Notes: a model not told the origin generated them from the sequence alone. Numbered from the stretch's first letter, positions 8,612-16,478 are shown. The stretch is DNA of 41,054 nucleotides from an uncultured Spirochaetales bacterium (GCA_949292445.1 CASEZU010000061.1:1-41054); one strand, 5' to 3'. A program made the numbers and translations.

Positions 8612-8685
8612 AGCCCCCTGTCGGATTCGAACCAACGACCCCGAGATTACAAGTCACGTGCTCTGGCCAACTGAGCTAAGGAGGC
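8612..8685 (-). tRNA. tRNA-Thr (anticodon UGU)
   Basis: The minus strand folds as a full cloverleaf. The acceptor stem GCCTCCT/AGGGGGC contains one U-G pair. The D arm is GCTC...GAGC, the anticodon loop CTTGTAA holds TGT, and the T arm is GTTGG-TTCGAAT-CCGAC. The discriminator base is T and CCA is not encoded. The anticodon stem CGTGA/TCTCG has one U-U mismatch (position 29-41), which is unusual but tolerable. TGT reads ACN threonine codons. Confidence 0.93.
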
Positions 8686-8698
8686 GTCAACAGGGGAA

Positions 8699-8726
8699 AG
8701 ATAACGGATTTCGATGACAATTTCAA
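8699..8726 (-). promoter_or_regulatory. Promoter of tRNA-Thr
   Basis: On the minus strand TTGAAA (8726-8721), a 16-bp spacer and TTATCT (8704-8699) lie so that transcription would begin about 7 nt upstream of the tRNA 5' end at 8685. Confidence 0.55.
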
Positions 8727-8785
8727 CAGCCTAATTGAAAATCGGCTGAAAACAGCGGCATCGAGATTATGTCTGCTGCAGGGGA

Positions 8786-8965
8786 TTACTCCTCGGAGGT
8801 CTTCTGCTCCTGGATCTCCTTCCTTCTTTCCTTGCAGAGCTTGGATATCTCAGCCAGGGCCTTGCGCGCCCTTGCCGCAGATGCCTTTATGCCCTTCTGT
8901 TCAAAACGAGTGCTTTCCGCTACATAGGTCTCGAACTGAGCGACCAGTTCCTCATGAATCGTCAT
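8786..8965 (-). CDS. Small histone H1-like (Hc1-type) DNA-binding protein
   Basis: The 59-residue basic protein begins MTIHEELVAQFETYVAESTR, followed by FEQKGIKASAARARKALAEI and SKLCKERRKEIQEQK. The KG-K-A-ARARKA---L-KL-KE-R-EI pattern is that of the short histone-H1-like/Hc1 family found in Chlamydia, Bacteroidetes and spirochaetes, which binds and compacts DNA. The C-terminus has the acidic end TSEE rather than the long Lys/Ala-rich tail of chlamydial Hc1. The start at 8965 is fixed by GGAGG five bases upstream; an in-frame start at 9016 would place the promoter inside the gene. It is monocistronic, has its own strong promoter, and a palindrome spans its 5' leader. The single cysteine is in KLCKE. 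Confidence 0.7.
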   Translation of the reverse strand: MTIHEELVAQFETYVAESTRFEQKGIKASAARARKALAEISKLCKERRKEIQEQKTSEE

Positions 8966-8975
8966 ACTTACCTCC

Positions 8976-8993
8976 ACTATTTTATGAAATAGT
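8976..8993. promoter_or_regulatory. Palindrome over the -10 box and leader of the histone-like gene
   Basis: ACTATTT (8976-8982) and AAATAGT (8987-8993) are perfect 7-bp inverted arms around TATG. The palindrome overlaps the -10 hexamer and transcription start region of the gene at 8786-8965, and ends one base before its Shine-Dalgarno sequence. It could be an operator that blocks initiation, or a hairpin close to the ribosome binding site. Confidence 0.45.
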
Positions 8994-9016
8994 ACCATAG
9001 TTTTTTCCCAATGCAA
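8989..9016 (-). promoter_or_regulatory. Promoter of the histone-like gene
   Basis: On the minus strand TTGCAT (9016-9011), 16 bp and TACTAT (8994-8989) form a good sigma-70-type promoter, with TGG giving an extended -10. An A-run lies in the spacer. The leader of about 20 nt contains GGAGG. Confidence 0.65.
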
Positions 9017-9061
9017 GGAAATAGGACAAAAATAATTGCGCAGTTGGATTTTGCCGCAGTC

Positions 9062-10204
9062 CTAATCGATCTTGCGGCCCTTCCAGATGAATCCTTTTCC
9101 TGTCAGGCGATTATATAGCCCGTGGATATACATCGTGCATATCTGTATCAGCGAGAGTGGTGCCGATATCGATATCAGCTTGCGCCATCCCGCCTTCCTG
9201 CAGGCCAGATACCATGAGACGAAGAACATCAGGACGCCGATCAGCATAAGCATGGATGTCCTGGACAGCCCTAACGCGAGGATCTCAGCTATAGCGGCTA
9301 TAGGCGAGAACGCTATATGGAGCAACAGGATGATCACCGCGGCGATCGGCAGGATCGATATCACCTTCGGCGGGAATATCCCGGCGATGGATCGCTCTAT
9401 GCCTGCGAACGCATCATGTGCATTGGTATACATATAGCATGCCACATACTCGGAGATCGACACGAAGGCGAAGCTCTTGCGCTCCCTGACGAAGAGCCGT
9501 GCTATGCCGACATCGTCCATATGCCCCTTTATCCTAGAGTAGCCTCCCGTCTCCTCATAGGCGCTTCTCCTCATCATGATGAACTGCCCGATGGCGAACG
9601 TGGCACTCGGCAGCGGGATATGATAGACGAGGAAGTGAGGGATGAGCGTATTGGTCAGCATCATCGCCGAGATATTCACCGTACCCGCGAACGAAGGGCA
9701 TAGCTCCGTCGGGAATCCCGATATGATATCCAGATCATGATCCTTCATTATCGAATATGCGTGTGCGATGCAATCCGAGGCATGGTATGTGTCCGCATCG
9801 GTCGCGAGTATATATTCGCCCTTCGCGTGCGGGATGAGCTGCAGCAGGGCATTTATCTTGCCGTTGCTGTGGAGCTTCTTCTCCGTATCCGAATCGTAGC
9901 ATCTGATCCTTGGATCATCCTTTCTATGCTCCAGGACGATCTCCCTCGTCCTGTCCGAACTCTGATCGTTCATGACCAGTATCTCGATGTTCCGGTAGGT
10001 CTGCTTCGACAGCGAATCCAGCAGGCGTCCTATCGAGGCCTCCTCATCGCGGGCGGGTATGATGATGGAGATGAGAGGGCCCTCGGTGTGGTCCTTGACG
10101 TTTCCAAGCTTCCTGAAATGCCTCAGGTTCAGCAAGGTGGTCAACATCGCATATATGCCGATTATAGCCATCAGCGCCGCATATATCGCGAGATACGTAC
10201 TCAT
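9062..10204 (-). CDS. Family 2 glycosyltransferase, membrane-anchored
   Basis: The product is 380 residues. An N-terminal membrane segment (about 3-25) precedes a GT-A catalytic domain with SIIIPARDEEASIGRLLDSL (sugar-nucleotide binding), VMNDQSSDRT, the metal-binding ATDADTYH motif and GGYSRIKGHMDDVGIA in the acceptor region. The C-terminal third holds three or four membrane helices. The layout resembles GT2 enzymes of the CrtQ/HpnB type that glycosylate lipids at the inner face of the membrane; donor and acceptor cannot be told from sequence. The ATG overlaps the stop of the upstream gene by one base (TGATG), so it is translationally coupled as the last gene of the lon operon. Confidence 0.8.
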   Translation of the reverse strand: MSTYLAIYAALMAIIGIYAMLTTLLNLRHFRKLGNVKDHTEGPLISIIIPARDEEASIGRLLDSLSKQTYRNIEILVMNDQSSDRTREIVLEHRKDDPRIRCYDSDTEKKLHSNGKINALLQLIPHAKGEYILATDADTYHASDCIAHAYSIMKDHDLDIISGFPTELCPSFAGTVNISAMMLTNTLIPHFLVYHIPLPSATFAIGQFIMMRRSAYEETGGYSRIKGHMDDVGIARLFVRERKSFAFVSISEYVACYMYTNAHDAFAGIERSIAGIFPPKVISILPIAAVIILLLHIAFSPIAAIAEILALGLSRTSMLMLIGVLMFFVSWYLACRKAGWRKLISISAPLSLIQICTMYIHGLYNRLTGKGFIWKGRKID

Positions 10205-10944
10205 CAGCGGTTCCTATCGTTCCTTCGTGTCCTGGCGTTATCCCTGCGGGCTGCCTCTATCGCGGGATCGCCGTGGTAGATCGATTCAGCCTCATCAAGA
10301 TACTCCTCGCTCTCATCATACTCGCCGCGCTCGGCTAATGCTATGCCTTTCCCCGCGAGAAGGGAGAAGCGGTCAAGCTTGCTCAGGCCTTCGGCCTCCT
10401 TCTCTATGGCGTTGAAGAGCCTCAGCGCCTTGGAAGGCGATCCTCCCGCGATAGGCGGCGTATAGACCAGCCGGAACGCTTCCTGGAGAGCTACATAGTA
10501 TTCGTCGGGGTAGTCCTTGTATAGCTCCTTCGTCAGCGAGGAGCTTTCCATCCCCTTGCCGAGTCCCCCATTGACATAGTAATCCGCCGAGACAGCCTCC
10601 ATCTCGGCAACGCGCCGCTGCAGTTCCCCTTCCTCCTCGGGGATCTCCGCAAGGTATGCCTGCTCCAGCTCCACATGGTGTCTGGCCTTGTCTTCGTTAT
10701 CCATATCCTTGAAGTACCTGGCCATATGGTATTCGATCCTCGATCGCTCGGTCATCGTGATATCAGAGGCTATGTACTGATCATAGAGGGCGGTCACCGT
10801 CTCCTCATCCTCCGCATCCTTGACCGCATCGATAAGCGCCATATAGGCCGGATCCGCGGCGGTGGAGGCAAATGAGTCGGTAAACGCCGAGAGCGGCATC
10901 AGCAGGGTAGCGATAAGCATCATGGTAAGCAGAGTCCTTCTCAT
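10204..10944 (-). CDS. Secreted helical-repeat (TPR-like) protein of unknown function
   Basis: This 246-residue protein has a clear signal peptide: MRR, then a hydrophobic stretch to about residue 20, with LSAF-TDSFA as a plausible signal peptidase I site. The mature part is acidic and mostly alpha-helical. Segments such as SRIEYHMARYFKDMDNEDKA and GIALAERGEYDESEEYLDEA look like degenerate tetratricopeptide repeats. The C-terminus is Arg/Asn-rich (RRDNARTRRNDRNR). It is probably periplasmic and protein-binding; no enzyme motif is seen. It is coupled on both sides, with an ATGA overlap with the U32 gene upstream and a TGATG overlap with the glycosyltransferase downstream, which hints at a role in envelope glycan work. 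Confidence 0.65.
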   Translation of the reverse strand: MRRTLLTMMLIATLLMPLSAFTDSFASTAADPAYMALIDAVKDAEDEETVTALYDQYIASDITMTERSRIEYHMARYFKDMDNEDKARHHVELEQAYLAEIPEEEGELQRRVAEMEAVSADYYVNGGLGKGMESSSLTKELYKDYPDEYYVALQEAFRLVYTPPIAGGSPSKALRLFNAIEKEAEGLSKLDRFSLLAGKGIALAERGEYDESEEYLDEAESIYHGDPAIEAARRDNARTRRNDRNR

Positions 10945-12173
10945 CTGATGTGCTTCTCCTCCGCTTCCTTGCGCATTATGTACCCTGGCTTCAGCTCAAG
11001 TGCCGTCCTGATGAATCCAGCCTTCCCGTGGTCAAGCTTCTCCGCCTCGTTTCCCTCTCCATCCAGGAGGGTGAATCCCTCCGCGGAAAGCAGCGGCACA
11101 TCTGGTCCTATGAACTCAAGCGTGTCATCCTTCCTTATCTGGTTCCTCACATCAAGCTCGTAGAGGCCGTTTCCGCAGTCGCGCCTTACCGTCCCCAGGA
11201 ACATGTAGTTCCTCTCGTAGCCGTAGCTTGTCGGTCTTGAGACATCTGAAACAGTGTCCACAGGTCCGTGCGAAAAGAAGAATCCCGTGGTGTACTCGCG
11301 ATGCGATACATCGAAGAGATCCTGCCTGTAGAGAGCGGCGTCCCTGTCTCTGTCGATGGCCTTCCTGTATGCCCTTGTGACGACTGCGACGTAGTAGACG
11401 GATTTCATCCTTCCCTCGATCTTCAGCGACGAGAGCCCGGCGTTCTCGAGCTCATCTATGTGGTCAATCATGCAGAGATCGCGGGAGGAGAGTATCGTCG
11501 TGTATCCGTCGTCCTCGCTGATGGGGTAGTAGACTCCGGGTCTTTCCTCCTCCTCGATGGCGTAGTGCAGCCTGTAGTTCCAGCGGCAGGTGTGAGAGCA
11601 GTCTCCCTGATTGCCGCTTCTGCCTGCAAGATGGGCGGAGAGGAGGCATCTTCCTGAGTACGCCATGCACATGGCGCCGTGAACGAATGCCTCAAGCTCC
11701 ATCTCCGGAACGGCATCCTTTATCCGCTTTATATCGTCAAGGCTCGCCTCGCGGCCCAGTATCACTCTTCTGAAGCCCATGTCCCGGTACATCTTCACTG
11801 CCTCCGAGTTCAGGCACGACGCCTGCGTCGAGAGATGGAGATCACGTCCGGGGAAGTTCTTTCTCAGAAACGGCACGAGGCCGATGTCCGAGATTATGAA
11901 GGCATCGAAGGGCCAGAGAGCGATCTCATCCGCCATCGTATGAATCCTCTCCATCTGGTCCTGATGGAAGAGGATGTTCATAGTGCAGTAGAGCTTCTTC
12001 CCCGTCTCTTGCTTGAGCTCCCGGACTTTCTCTATCTCGTCCGGGCCGAAGTTTCCCGCGTTGCGCCGCAGCGAAAATTCCGTCATTCCCATATAGGCGG
12101 CATCCGCGCCGTAGCTGAACGCGGTTCTCAGCTTCTCGCAGTTTCCTGCCGGTGAAAGAAGTTCTATTGCCAT
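10941..12173 (-). CDS. trhP: U32 family protein, TrhP (YegQ)-like tRNA uridine-34 hydroxylation factor
   Basis: The 410-residue protein begins MAIELLSPAGNCEKLRTAFS, the U32 start motif. The four cysteines C169, C176, C192 and C196, in EAFVHGAMCMAYSGRCLLSA and GNQGDCSHTCRW, match the Fe-S/prephenate-dependent hydroxylation branch of the family. The C-terminal part (about 320-400, YELDVRNQIRKDDTLEFIGP) is the U32_C beta domain found in TrhP but not in UbiU. The family was once called collagenase-like peptidase; E. coli TrhP makes 5-hydroxyuridine at tRNA position 34. Prephenate ties it loosely to the shikimate genes further right. It starts 10 bp inside the end of lon. TrhP versus another U32 subfamily is inference from length and domain order. 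Confidence 0.8.
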   Translation of the reverse strand: MAIELLSPAGNCEKLRTAFSYGADAAYMGMTEFSLRRNAGNFGPDEIEKVRELKQETGKKLYCTMNILFHQDQMERIHTMADEIALWPFDAFIISDIGLVPFLRKNFPGRDLHLSTQASCLNSEAVKMYRDMGFRRVILGREASLDDIKRIKDAVPEMELEAFVHGAMCMAYSGRCLLSAHLAGRSGNQGDCSHTCRWNYRLHYAIEEEERPGVYYPISEDDGYTTILSSRDLCMIDHIDELENAGLSSLKIEGRMKSVYYVAVVTRAYRKAIDRDRDAALYRQDLFDVSHREYTTGFFFSHGPVDTVSDVSRPTSYGYERNYMFLGTVRRDCGNGLYELDVRNQIRKDDTLEFIGPDVPLLSAEGFTLLDGEGNEAEKLDHGKAGFIRTALELKPGYIMRKEAEEKHIR

Positions 12174-14644
12174 CTCATCGCCTTTTCGAATGCAGCAGCC
12201 TGCTTCAGAGTCTCTTTCTCCTTCTCTTCCTCCGCCTTCTTCCGCTTCTCCGCCTCAAGCGCCTTGAGAATCGACTTGTCGAGCCTTCTGGTGCTCTCCT
12301 CGGGGAAGGCTATCGCGATCACCTCTGAGATATCCGAGACGGGGTGGAATACAACATCGCCCCTGACCTCGGCATCCAGCTTCTCGAGATCGGTCCTGTT
12401 GCGTTCGGGAATTATTATCTCCCTTATGCCGTTGCGCCTTGCGGCGAGGATCTTCTCCTTGAGGCCTCCGATGGGCATCACTCGCCCTGTGAGCGTCAGC
12501 TCTCCCGTCATCGCGAGGTAGGGCTTCACAGTCTCCTCGCGGTACATAGACCAGAGCGCGGTGAAGAGCGTTATTCCCGCGGACGGACCGTCCTTGGGAG
12601 TGGCGCCCTCCGGAATGTGTATATGCACTGTGTCCTCGTCGAAGAACGAGAGGTCAAGGCCTCTCAGATAGGCTTCCTTCTTGAGCGACGACCATGCGAT
12701 CGAGACAGACTCCTGCATCACCGAACCGAGCTGTCCGGTGACTTTCAGCTCTCCCTTCATAGGCAGGGCCTCCGCCTCTATAAGGAGCACGTCTCCGCCC
12801 ATGCTTGTCCATGCCAGTCCGATCGCGGTTCCCGGCTTGTCCGCCTTTATGATGTCGTCGGCGGGGAAGAAAGGCTTGCCGAGGTATTTCTCGACGCCTT
12901 TGCCGCGGACCATGATCGGGAGCTTCATCTCCTCTCCCTTCTGGAGTATCTCAAGCGCCGCCTTGCGCATTATCTTGTCGATTGACTTCTCGTAGTTCCT
13001 CACTCCGGCCTCGCGTGCGTATTCCTCCGCGATCATCGAGAGGGCTGCGGAGTCGAAGCGTATCTCCTTCTTCGTCAGTCCGTTCTTCTTGAGCAGCCTC
13101 GGGACGAGATAATCCTTCCCGATGTGTATTTTCTCCTCGGGAGTGTAGCCTGAGAGCTCGATTATCTCCATCCTGTCGAGAAGCGGCTCCGGGATGCGGG
13201 ACGCATCGTTTGCGGTGACGATGAAGAGGACGTTCGAGAGATCGTAGGGGAGGTCGATGTAGAAGTCCTGGAAGCTGGTGTTCTGCTCAGGATCTAGGAC
13301 CTCGAGAAGCGCCGATGCGGGGTCTCCCTGGAAGGATTCTCCCATCTTGTCTATTTCATCTATCAGAATCACGGGATCGCTCACGCCGACGGTTTTCATC
13401 GCCTGTATGATCTTTCCCGGCATCGCGCCGACATAGGTGCGCCTGTGGCCCTTTATCTCGGCTTCGTCCCTCATGCCTCCGACGCTGAACCTGAATATCT
13501 TCTTTCCCAGCGCCCTTGCGATGGAGTAGCCGATCGAGGTCTTTCCGACTCCCGGAGGGCCTGCGAGACAGATGATGGCACCTTTGCCGTTTCCGGCCTT
13601 GAGGCGCGAGGCGAGGAACTCTACGATCCTCTCCTTGACCTCCTTCATCCCGTAGTGGTCCTTCTCAAGAACCTTCTGCACCTTCTCGATGGAGTATGTA
13701 GGCGCTTTGTCTCCGAAGGAGAACGGCAGCGCCAGGATGTTCTCGATGTAGAGCTTCGTCATGGCGTACTCAGGATTCATCGACTCAAGTCCGGAGAGCT
13801 TGTCCAGCTCCTTGTCTACAGCTTCGCGGTAGATTTCAGGCAGCTTCTTCTCCTGCGCCTTCTGCCAGAGGTCATCCTCGCTCTTGCCTTTGCCCTGCGG
13901 CCTTCCCGTAAGCTCCTGGAGTTCGCCGTTGAGCGCCTTTATCTGCTCGCGCAGAAGCTGCTCGCGGTTGCGGTTCTTTATCTTGTTGTAGATCTCCTGC
14001 TTTATCTCGTTTTCCTTGTCGATGATATCCTTCTCCGCCGCGATATAGGTCAGGAGCTTGTCTATCCTCTCCTTGGGACTTCTTGTCTCGAGAATCTCCT
14101 GCAGGAACGTTCCCGGAGCGTTTATCGAGGATGCCGTGTAGAACGAGAGCAGGGAAGGATCGTCGATGTTGGAGACATTGACGTCCGTGGCGAATGAGAA
14201 AAGATTCGTCGTCTGGCTCATCGCCGTTATCGTATCGCGGAGTATCCTGACAAATGAGGCCGTGGACTTGTCGTTCCTTGATGGCGTATCAGGCTCCGGC
14301 GTGAAATCCGCATACGCGAGGTTCCCGTCTATGTCTATCCTGTCTATCCTGACTCTCTCAATCGTAGATACAAAGACATGGATACAGCTGTTCGGCAGCT
14401 TTATGTAGCGCGACACGCGCGCGAGCGTTCCGACATTCCTGTATCCCGACTCCTGATCCTGCAGCAGTGCGACGAAATAGCCGTCGTTGGCGATCACGCT
14501 CGTCATCGTCTGCACGTCCTGCGGCCTTCCTATCATCAGAGTAGTGAAGGTCTCAGGGAAGAGAGGCCGCTCGAGCAGCGGCAGGACTATCGCCCTTGTG
14601 GGGAGTGTCTCTTCTGTTGTAACTGTATTTTCTGTCTGTTCCAT
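12164..14644 (-). CDS. lon: ATP-dependent protease Lon
   Basis: The product is 826 residues with all Lon parts: an N-terminal substrate-binding domain (PTRAIVLPLLERPLFP onward), a coiled-coil linker (about 200-300), an AAA+ module with GPPGVGKTS and the Walker B ILIDEIDK, and the protease domain. The Ser-Lys dyad is S688 (PKDGPSAGIT) and K731 (GGLKEKILAARR), 43 residues apart as in E. coli. The last 40 residues are a Lys/Glu-rich tail beyond the usual end. It is a cytoplasmic quality-control protease. It heads an operon with a U32 gene, a secreted protein and a glycosyltransferase, an unusual set of partners. The start ATG has AAGGTG 7 nt upstream. No heat-shock element was recognised. Confidence 0.97.
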   Translation of the reverse strand: MEQTENTVTTEETLPTRAIVLPLLERPLFPETFTTLMIGRPQDVQTMTSVIANDGYFVALLQDQESGYRNVGTLARVSRYIKLPNSCIHVFVSTIERVRIDRIDIDGNLAYADFTPEPDTPSRNDKSTASFVRILRDTITAMSQTTNLFSFATDVNVSNIDDPSLLSFYTASSINAPGTFLQEILETRSPKERIDKLLTYIAAEKDIIDKENEIKQEIYNKIKNRNREQLLREQIKALNGELQELTGRPQGKGKSEDDLWQKAQEKKLPEIYREAVDKELDKLSGLESMNPEYAMTKLYIENILALPFSFGDKAPTYSIEKVQKVLEKDHYGMKEVKERIVEFLASRLKAGNGKGAIICLAGPPGVGKTSIGYSIARALGKKIFRFSVGGMRDEAEIKGHRRTYVGAMPGKIIQAMKTVGVSDPVILIDEIDKMGESFQGDPASALLEVLDPEQNTSFQDFYIDLPYDLSNVLFIVTANDASRIPEPLLDRMEIIELSGYTPEEKIHIGKDYLVPRLLKKNGLTKKEIRFDSAALSMIAEEYAREAGVRNYEKSIDKIMRKAALEILQKGEEMKLPIMVRGKGVEKYLGKPFFPADDIIKADKPGTAIGLAWTSMGGDVLLIEAEALPMKGELKVTGQLGSVMQESVSIAWSSLKKEAYLRGLDLSFFDEDTVHIHIPEGATPKDGPSAGITLFTALWSMYREETVKPYLAMTGELTLTGRVMPIGGLKEKILAARRNGIREIIIPERNRTDLEKLDAEVRGDVVFHPVSDISEVIAIAFPEESTRRLDKSILKALEAEKRKKAEEEKEKETLKQAAAFEKAMRWQ

Positions 14645-14669
14645 TCTGCTTCACCTTATTAGTCCCTTT

Positions 14670-14698
14670 AATTTAACTTCGCAGAGGCCGGCCGGCAA
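14670..14698 (-). promoter_or_regulatory. Possible promoter of the lon operon
   Basis: On the minus strand TTGCCG (14698-14693), a 17-bp spacer and TAAATT (14675-14670) lie 25 bp before the lon ATG, with AAGGTG following. The -35 match is partial and overlaps a GCCGGCCGGC palindrome. No CIRCE-type repeat is seen. Confidence 0.35.
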
Positions 14699-14700
14699 GT

Positions 14701-15771
14701 TCAGAAATCCCTCCACTGGCTGTCCATCGACTTCATCAGGGCTATCTGGGCCCTTGCACGGACAAGATTGTGCTCGGGATACGCCGTCCTGAAATAGACA
14801 TCGCCGCTGAGATAGTCTGTGAGGAACCTGACGGCGACGATCTCTGTCATCGTGCGTCCCGACTCCTTTATCAGGGAACTCTCGTCATCAGTCAGGAAAG
14901 AGGAGGATGCCTCAAGGTATCCGTCCCTCAGCGCCCTGTACTGCCCGAGGGAGAATGCAACTTTCTCCGCATCCTTCTCATCCTCGTCCGCGGTGTTGCA
15001 GGCCGTTCTTATCATATCTCCCGTATCAAAGAGGACTGTCCCAGGCATCACCGTGTCGAGATCAATCACGCAGAGCCCCTCTCCGGAGGGGGAAAAGAGG
15101 ACGTTGTTAACCTTCGTGTCGTTGTGCGTAATGCGCGCCGGCAGCCTGCCCTCTGAATAAAGGCGGGAGATGCGGCAGCCTCTCTCCTCGTTCTCGAAGA
15201 GGAAAGAAAGCTCTCCGGCAGCTCTCTCAAGACGTTCTTCTGAGGCGCTCTCCACTGCTTTCCTCAGCTGCGAGAAGCGCGTTTTCATGTCGTGGAAGAG
15301 GGGAAGGACAGTCTTGAGAGAAGATGCATCGAGATCAGAGAGATCCTTCTGGAATTTCCCGATGGCGTTCCCGTGATTGTAGGCGACGTCCTCATCCGTC
15401 ACCTTGCTGAACGTCTCCACATTGTCGATATAGCGGTACATCCTCCAGTACATGCCGTCTCCGGCGACTGAACAGCACTTTCCGTCCTCCGTCCGCATGA
15501 GCGAGAGCGCGCGCCTCCATCCGTCGGGAAGGGAGGCATACTTTTCTGCGAGATGCTCCGTGACTGCCTTTATGTTCTGCATCACATCTTCAGGATGGGG
15601 GAATACAGCGCTGTTTATCCTCTGCAGCGTGTATTTCCTGCCGTCGTCCGCTGTGAGTATGTATGTGCGGTTGATGTGTCCTACCGTGTTCTCCTCTATG
15701 CTTGTTATCCTGCCGGGAACGGAGAAGCGCTCCGCCATCTCCATTGCTTCCCTGAATCTTTCTTCACTCAT
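14701..15771 (-). CDS. NahK-like N-acetylhexosamine 1-kinase (aminoglycoside phosphotransferase fold)
   Basis: This 356-residue kinase matches Bifidobacterium NahK along its length: GHINRTYILTADDGRKYTLQ near the N-terminus, the catalytic loop ITHNDTKVNNVLFS with D218, the metal-binding VIDLDTVMPGTVLFDTGDMI, and RFLTDYLSGDVYF with TAYPEHNLVR near the end. NahK phosphorylates GlcNAc and GalNAc at C1 in the lacto-N-biose/galacto-N-biose route used on mucin and milk glycans. That would suit a gut commensal, though related APH-fold kinases act on other sugars. The start at 15771 is set by GGAG six bases upstream; an in-frame start at 15798 lacks one. It follows maf after 74 bp that contain an operator-like repeat array, so it may have its own regulated promoter. 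Confidence 0.75.
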   Translation of the reverse strand: MSEERFREAMEMAERFSVPGRITSIEENTVGHINRTYILTADDGRKYTLQRINSAVFPHPEDVMQNIKAVTEHLAEKYASLPDGWRRALSLMRTEDGKCCSVAGDGMYWRMYRYIDNVETFSKVTDEDVAYNHGNAIGKFQKDLSDLDASSLKTVLPLFHDMKTRFSQLRKAVESASEERLERAAGELSFLFENEERGCRISRLYSEGRLPARITHNDTKVNNVLFSPSGEGLCVIDLDTVMPGTVLFDTGDMIRTACNTADEDEKDAEKVAFSLGQYRALRDGYLEASSSFLTDDESSLIKESGRTMTEIVAVRFLTDYLSGDVYFRTAYPEHNLVRARAQIALMKSMDSQWRDF

Positions 15772-15803
15772 AATCTCTCCATTTCTGTGAAATAACAAAC
15801 TGT

Positions 15804-15839
15804 TATGATACAGTAATCATACTGTTATTGTATGATACA
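15804..15839. promoter_or_regulatory. Operator-like array of ATCATAC half-sites upstream of the nahK-like gene
   Basis: Three copies of one half-site alternate in orientation: TATGAT at 15804-15809, ATCATAC at 15816-15822 and GTATGAT at 15830-15836. The second and third form a perfect 7-bp inverted repeat with a 7-nt centre. TATGATACA also occurs as a direct repeat 27 bp apart. The array fills the AT-rich gap between maf and the nahK-like gene, where a promoter would sit. No regulator gene is adjacent. Confidence 0.5.
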
Positions 15840-15845
15840 AATATA

Positions 15846-16478
15846 TTATCTATATATCTGGTGAATCCTCTGTTCCGCAGCTTCCAGTATCTTTCTGAGA
15901 GGAAGCCCGACAACAGTAGTCCAGTCGCCCTCAATTCTCTCGACAAGAGTATATCCCGTTTTCTGCAGCCTGTAGCCCCCCGCGGCTCCCTCCCATTCGC
16001 CTGTGCTGAGATATTCTTCAATTTCCCCGCCGCTGAGCGGGCGGAATATGACTGCGGCGGTGTCTGTCACCATCAGCTTTCCCTCTCCGGGCAGATAGAC
16101 CCCCGCCGATGTGATTACCTCCTGTTTTCTGCCCGAAAGAGCTGTGAGTATTTCCCTTGCGTGTTCCCTGTTCTCTGGCTTTCCCAGAAGCTCTCCGTCT
16201 ATATGGACGAGAGTGTCAGCTGCGATCGCGGGCACGAGGGGAGAGAAGCGTTCAGACGAGATATAGGCCTCTATCTTCCTTTCTGCAATCGAGGCCACGA
16301 TGCTCTCAGGGGCAGCGCCTTCCTTCCTCTCATCGGCATCCGGGACGAATACGGTGACGCTGCATCCTCCCTTCTCGAGCAGCGCTTTTCTGTTGGGGGA
16401 TGATGAGGCGAGGATGAGAGATGGAAATCTCTTTCCGAACTCTCTCTGCAGTGCATCCGGCTCAGCTATCCTTTCCAT
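15846..16478 (-). CDS. maf: Maf-type nucleoside triphosphate pyrophosphatase
   Basis: The product is 210 residues. After a 19-residue extension it has LILASSSPNRKALLEKGG (the Maf substrate loop SSSPRR, here SSSPNR), the acidic AIAADTLVHIDGELLGKP motif with the catalytic Asp, and GGYRLQKTG near the C-terminus. Maf proteins hydrolyse non-canonical or excess nucleoside triphosphates (typically dTTP/UTP or modified pyrimidines) to monophosphates. SPNR in place of SPRR loses one arginine and may shift substrate preference. The gene overlaps the end of the ABC-F gene by 17 bp; the N-terminal extension lies in that overlap, so a start further downstream is possible. Confidence 0.88.
   Translation of the reverse strand: MERIAEPDALQREFGKRFPSLILASSSPNRKALLEKGGCSVTVFVPDADERKEGAAPESIVASIAERKIEAYISSERFSPLVPAIAADTLVHIDGELLGKPENREHAREILTALSGRKQEVITSAGVYLPGEGKLMVTDTAAVIFRPLSGGEIEEYLSTGEWEGAAGGYRLQKTGYTLVERIEGDWTTVVGLPLRKILEAAEQRIHQIYR

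Noticed and set aside
8507..8635. Upstream part of the antitoxin-like frame
   Set aside because: It reads through an inverted repeat and into the tRNA-Thr gene, so it is unlikely to be translated.
14690..14700. GCCGGCCGGC palindrome after the nahK-like gene as a terminator
   Set aside because: It is too short a self-complementary run with no loop and no T tract, and it overlaps the likely lon promoter.
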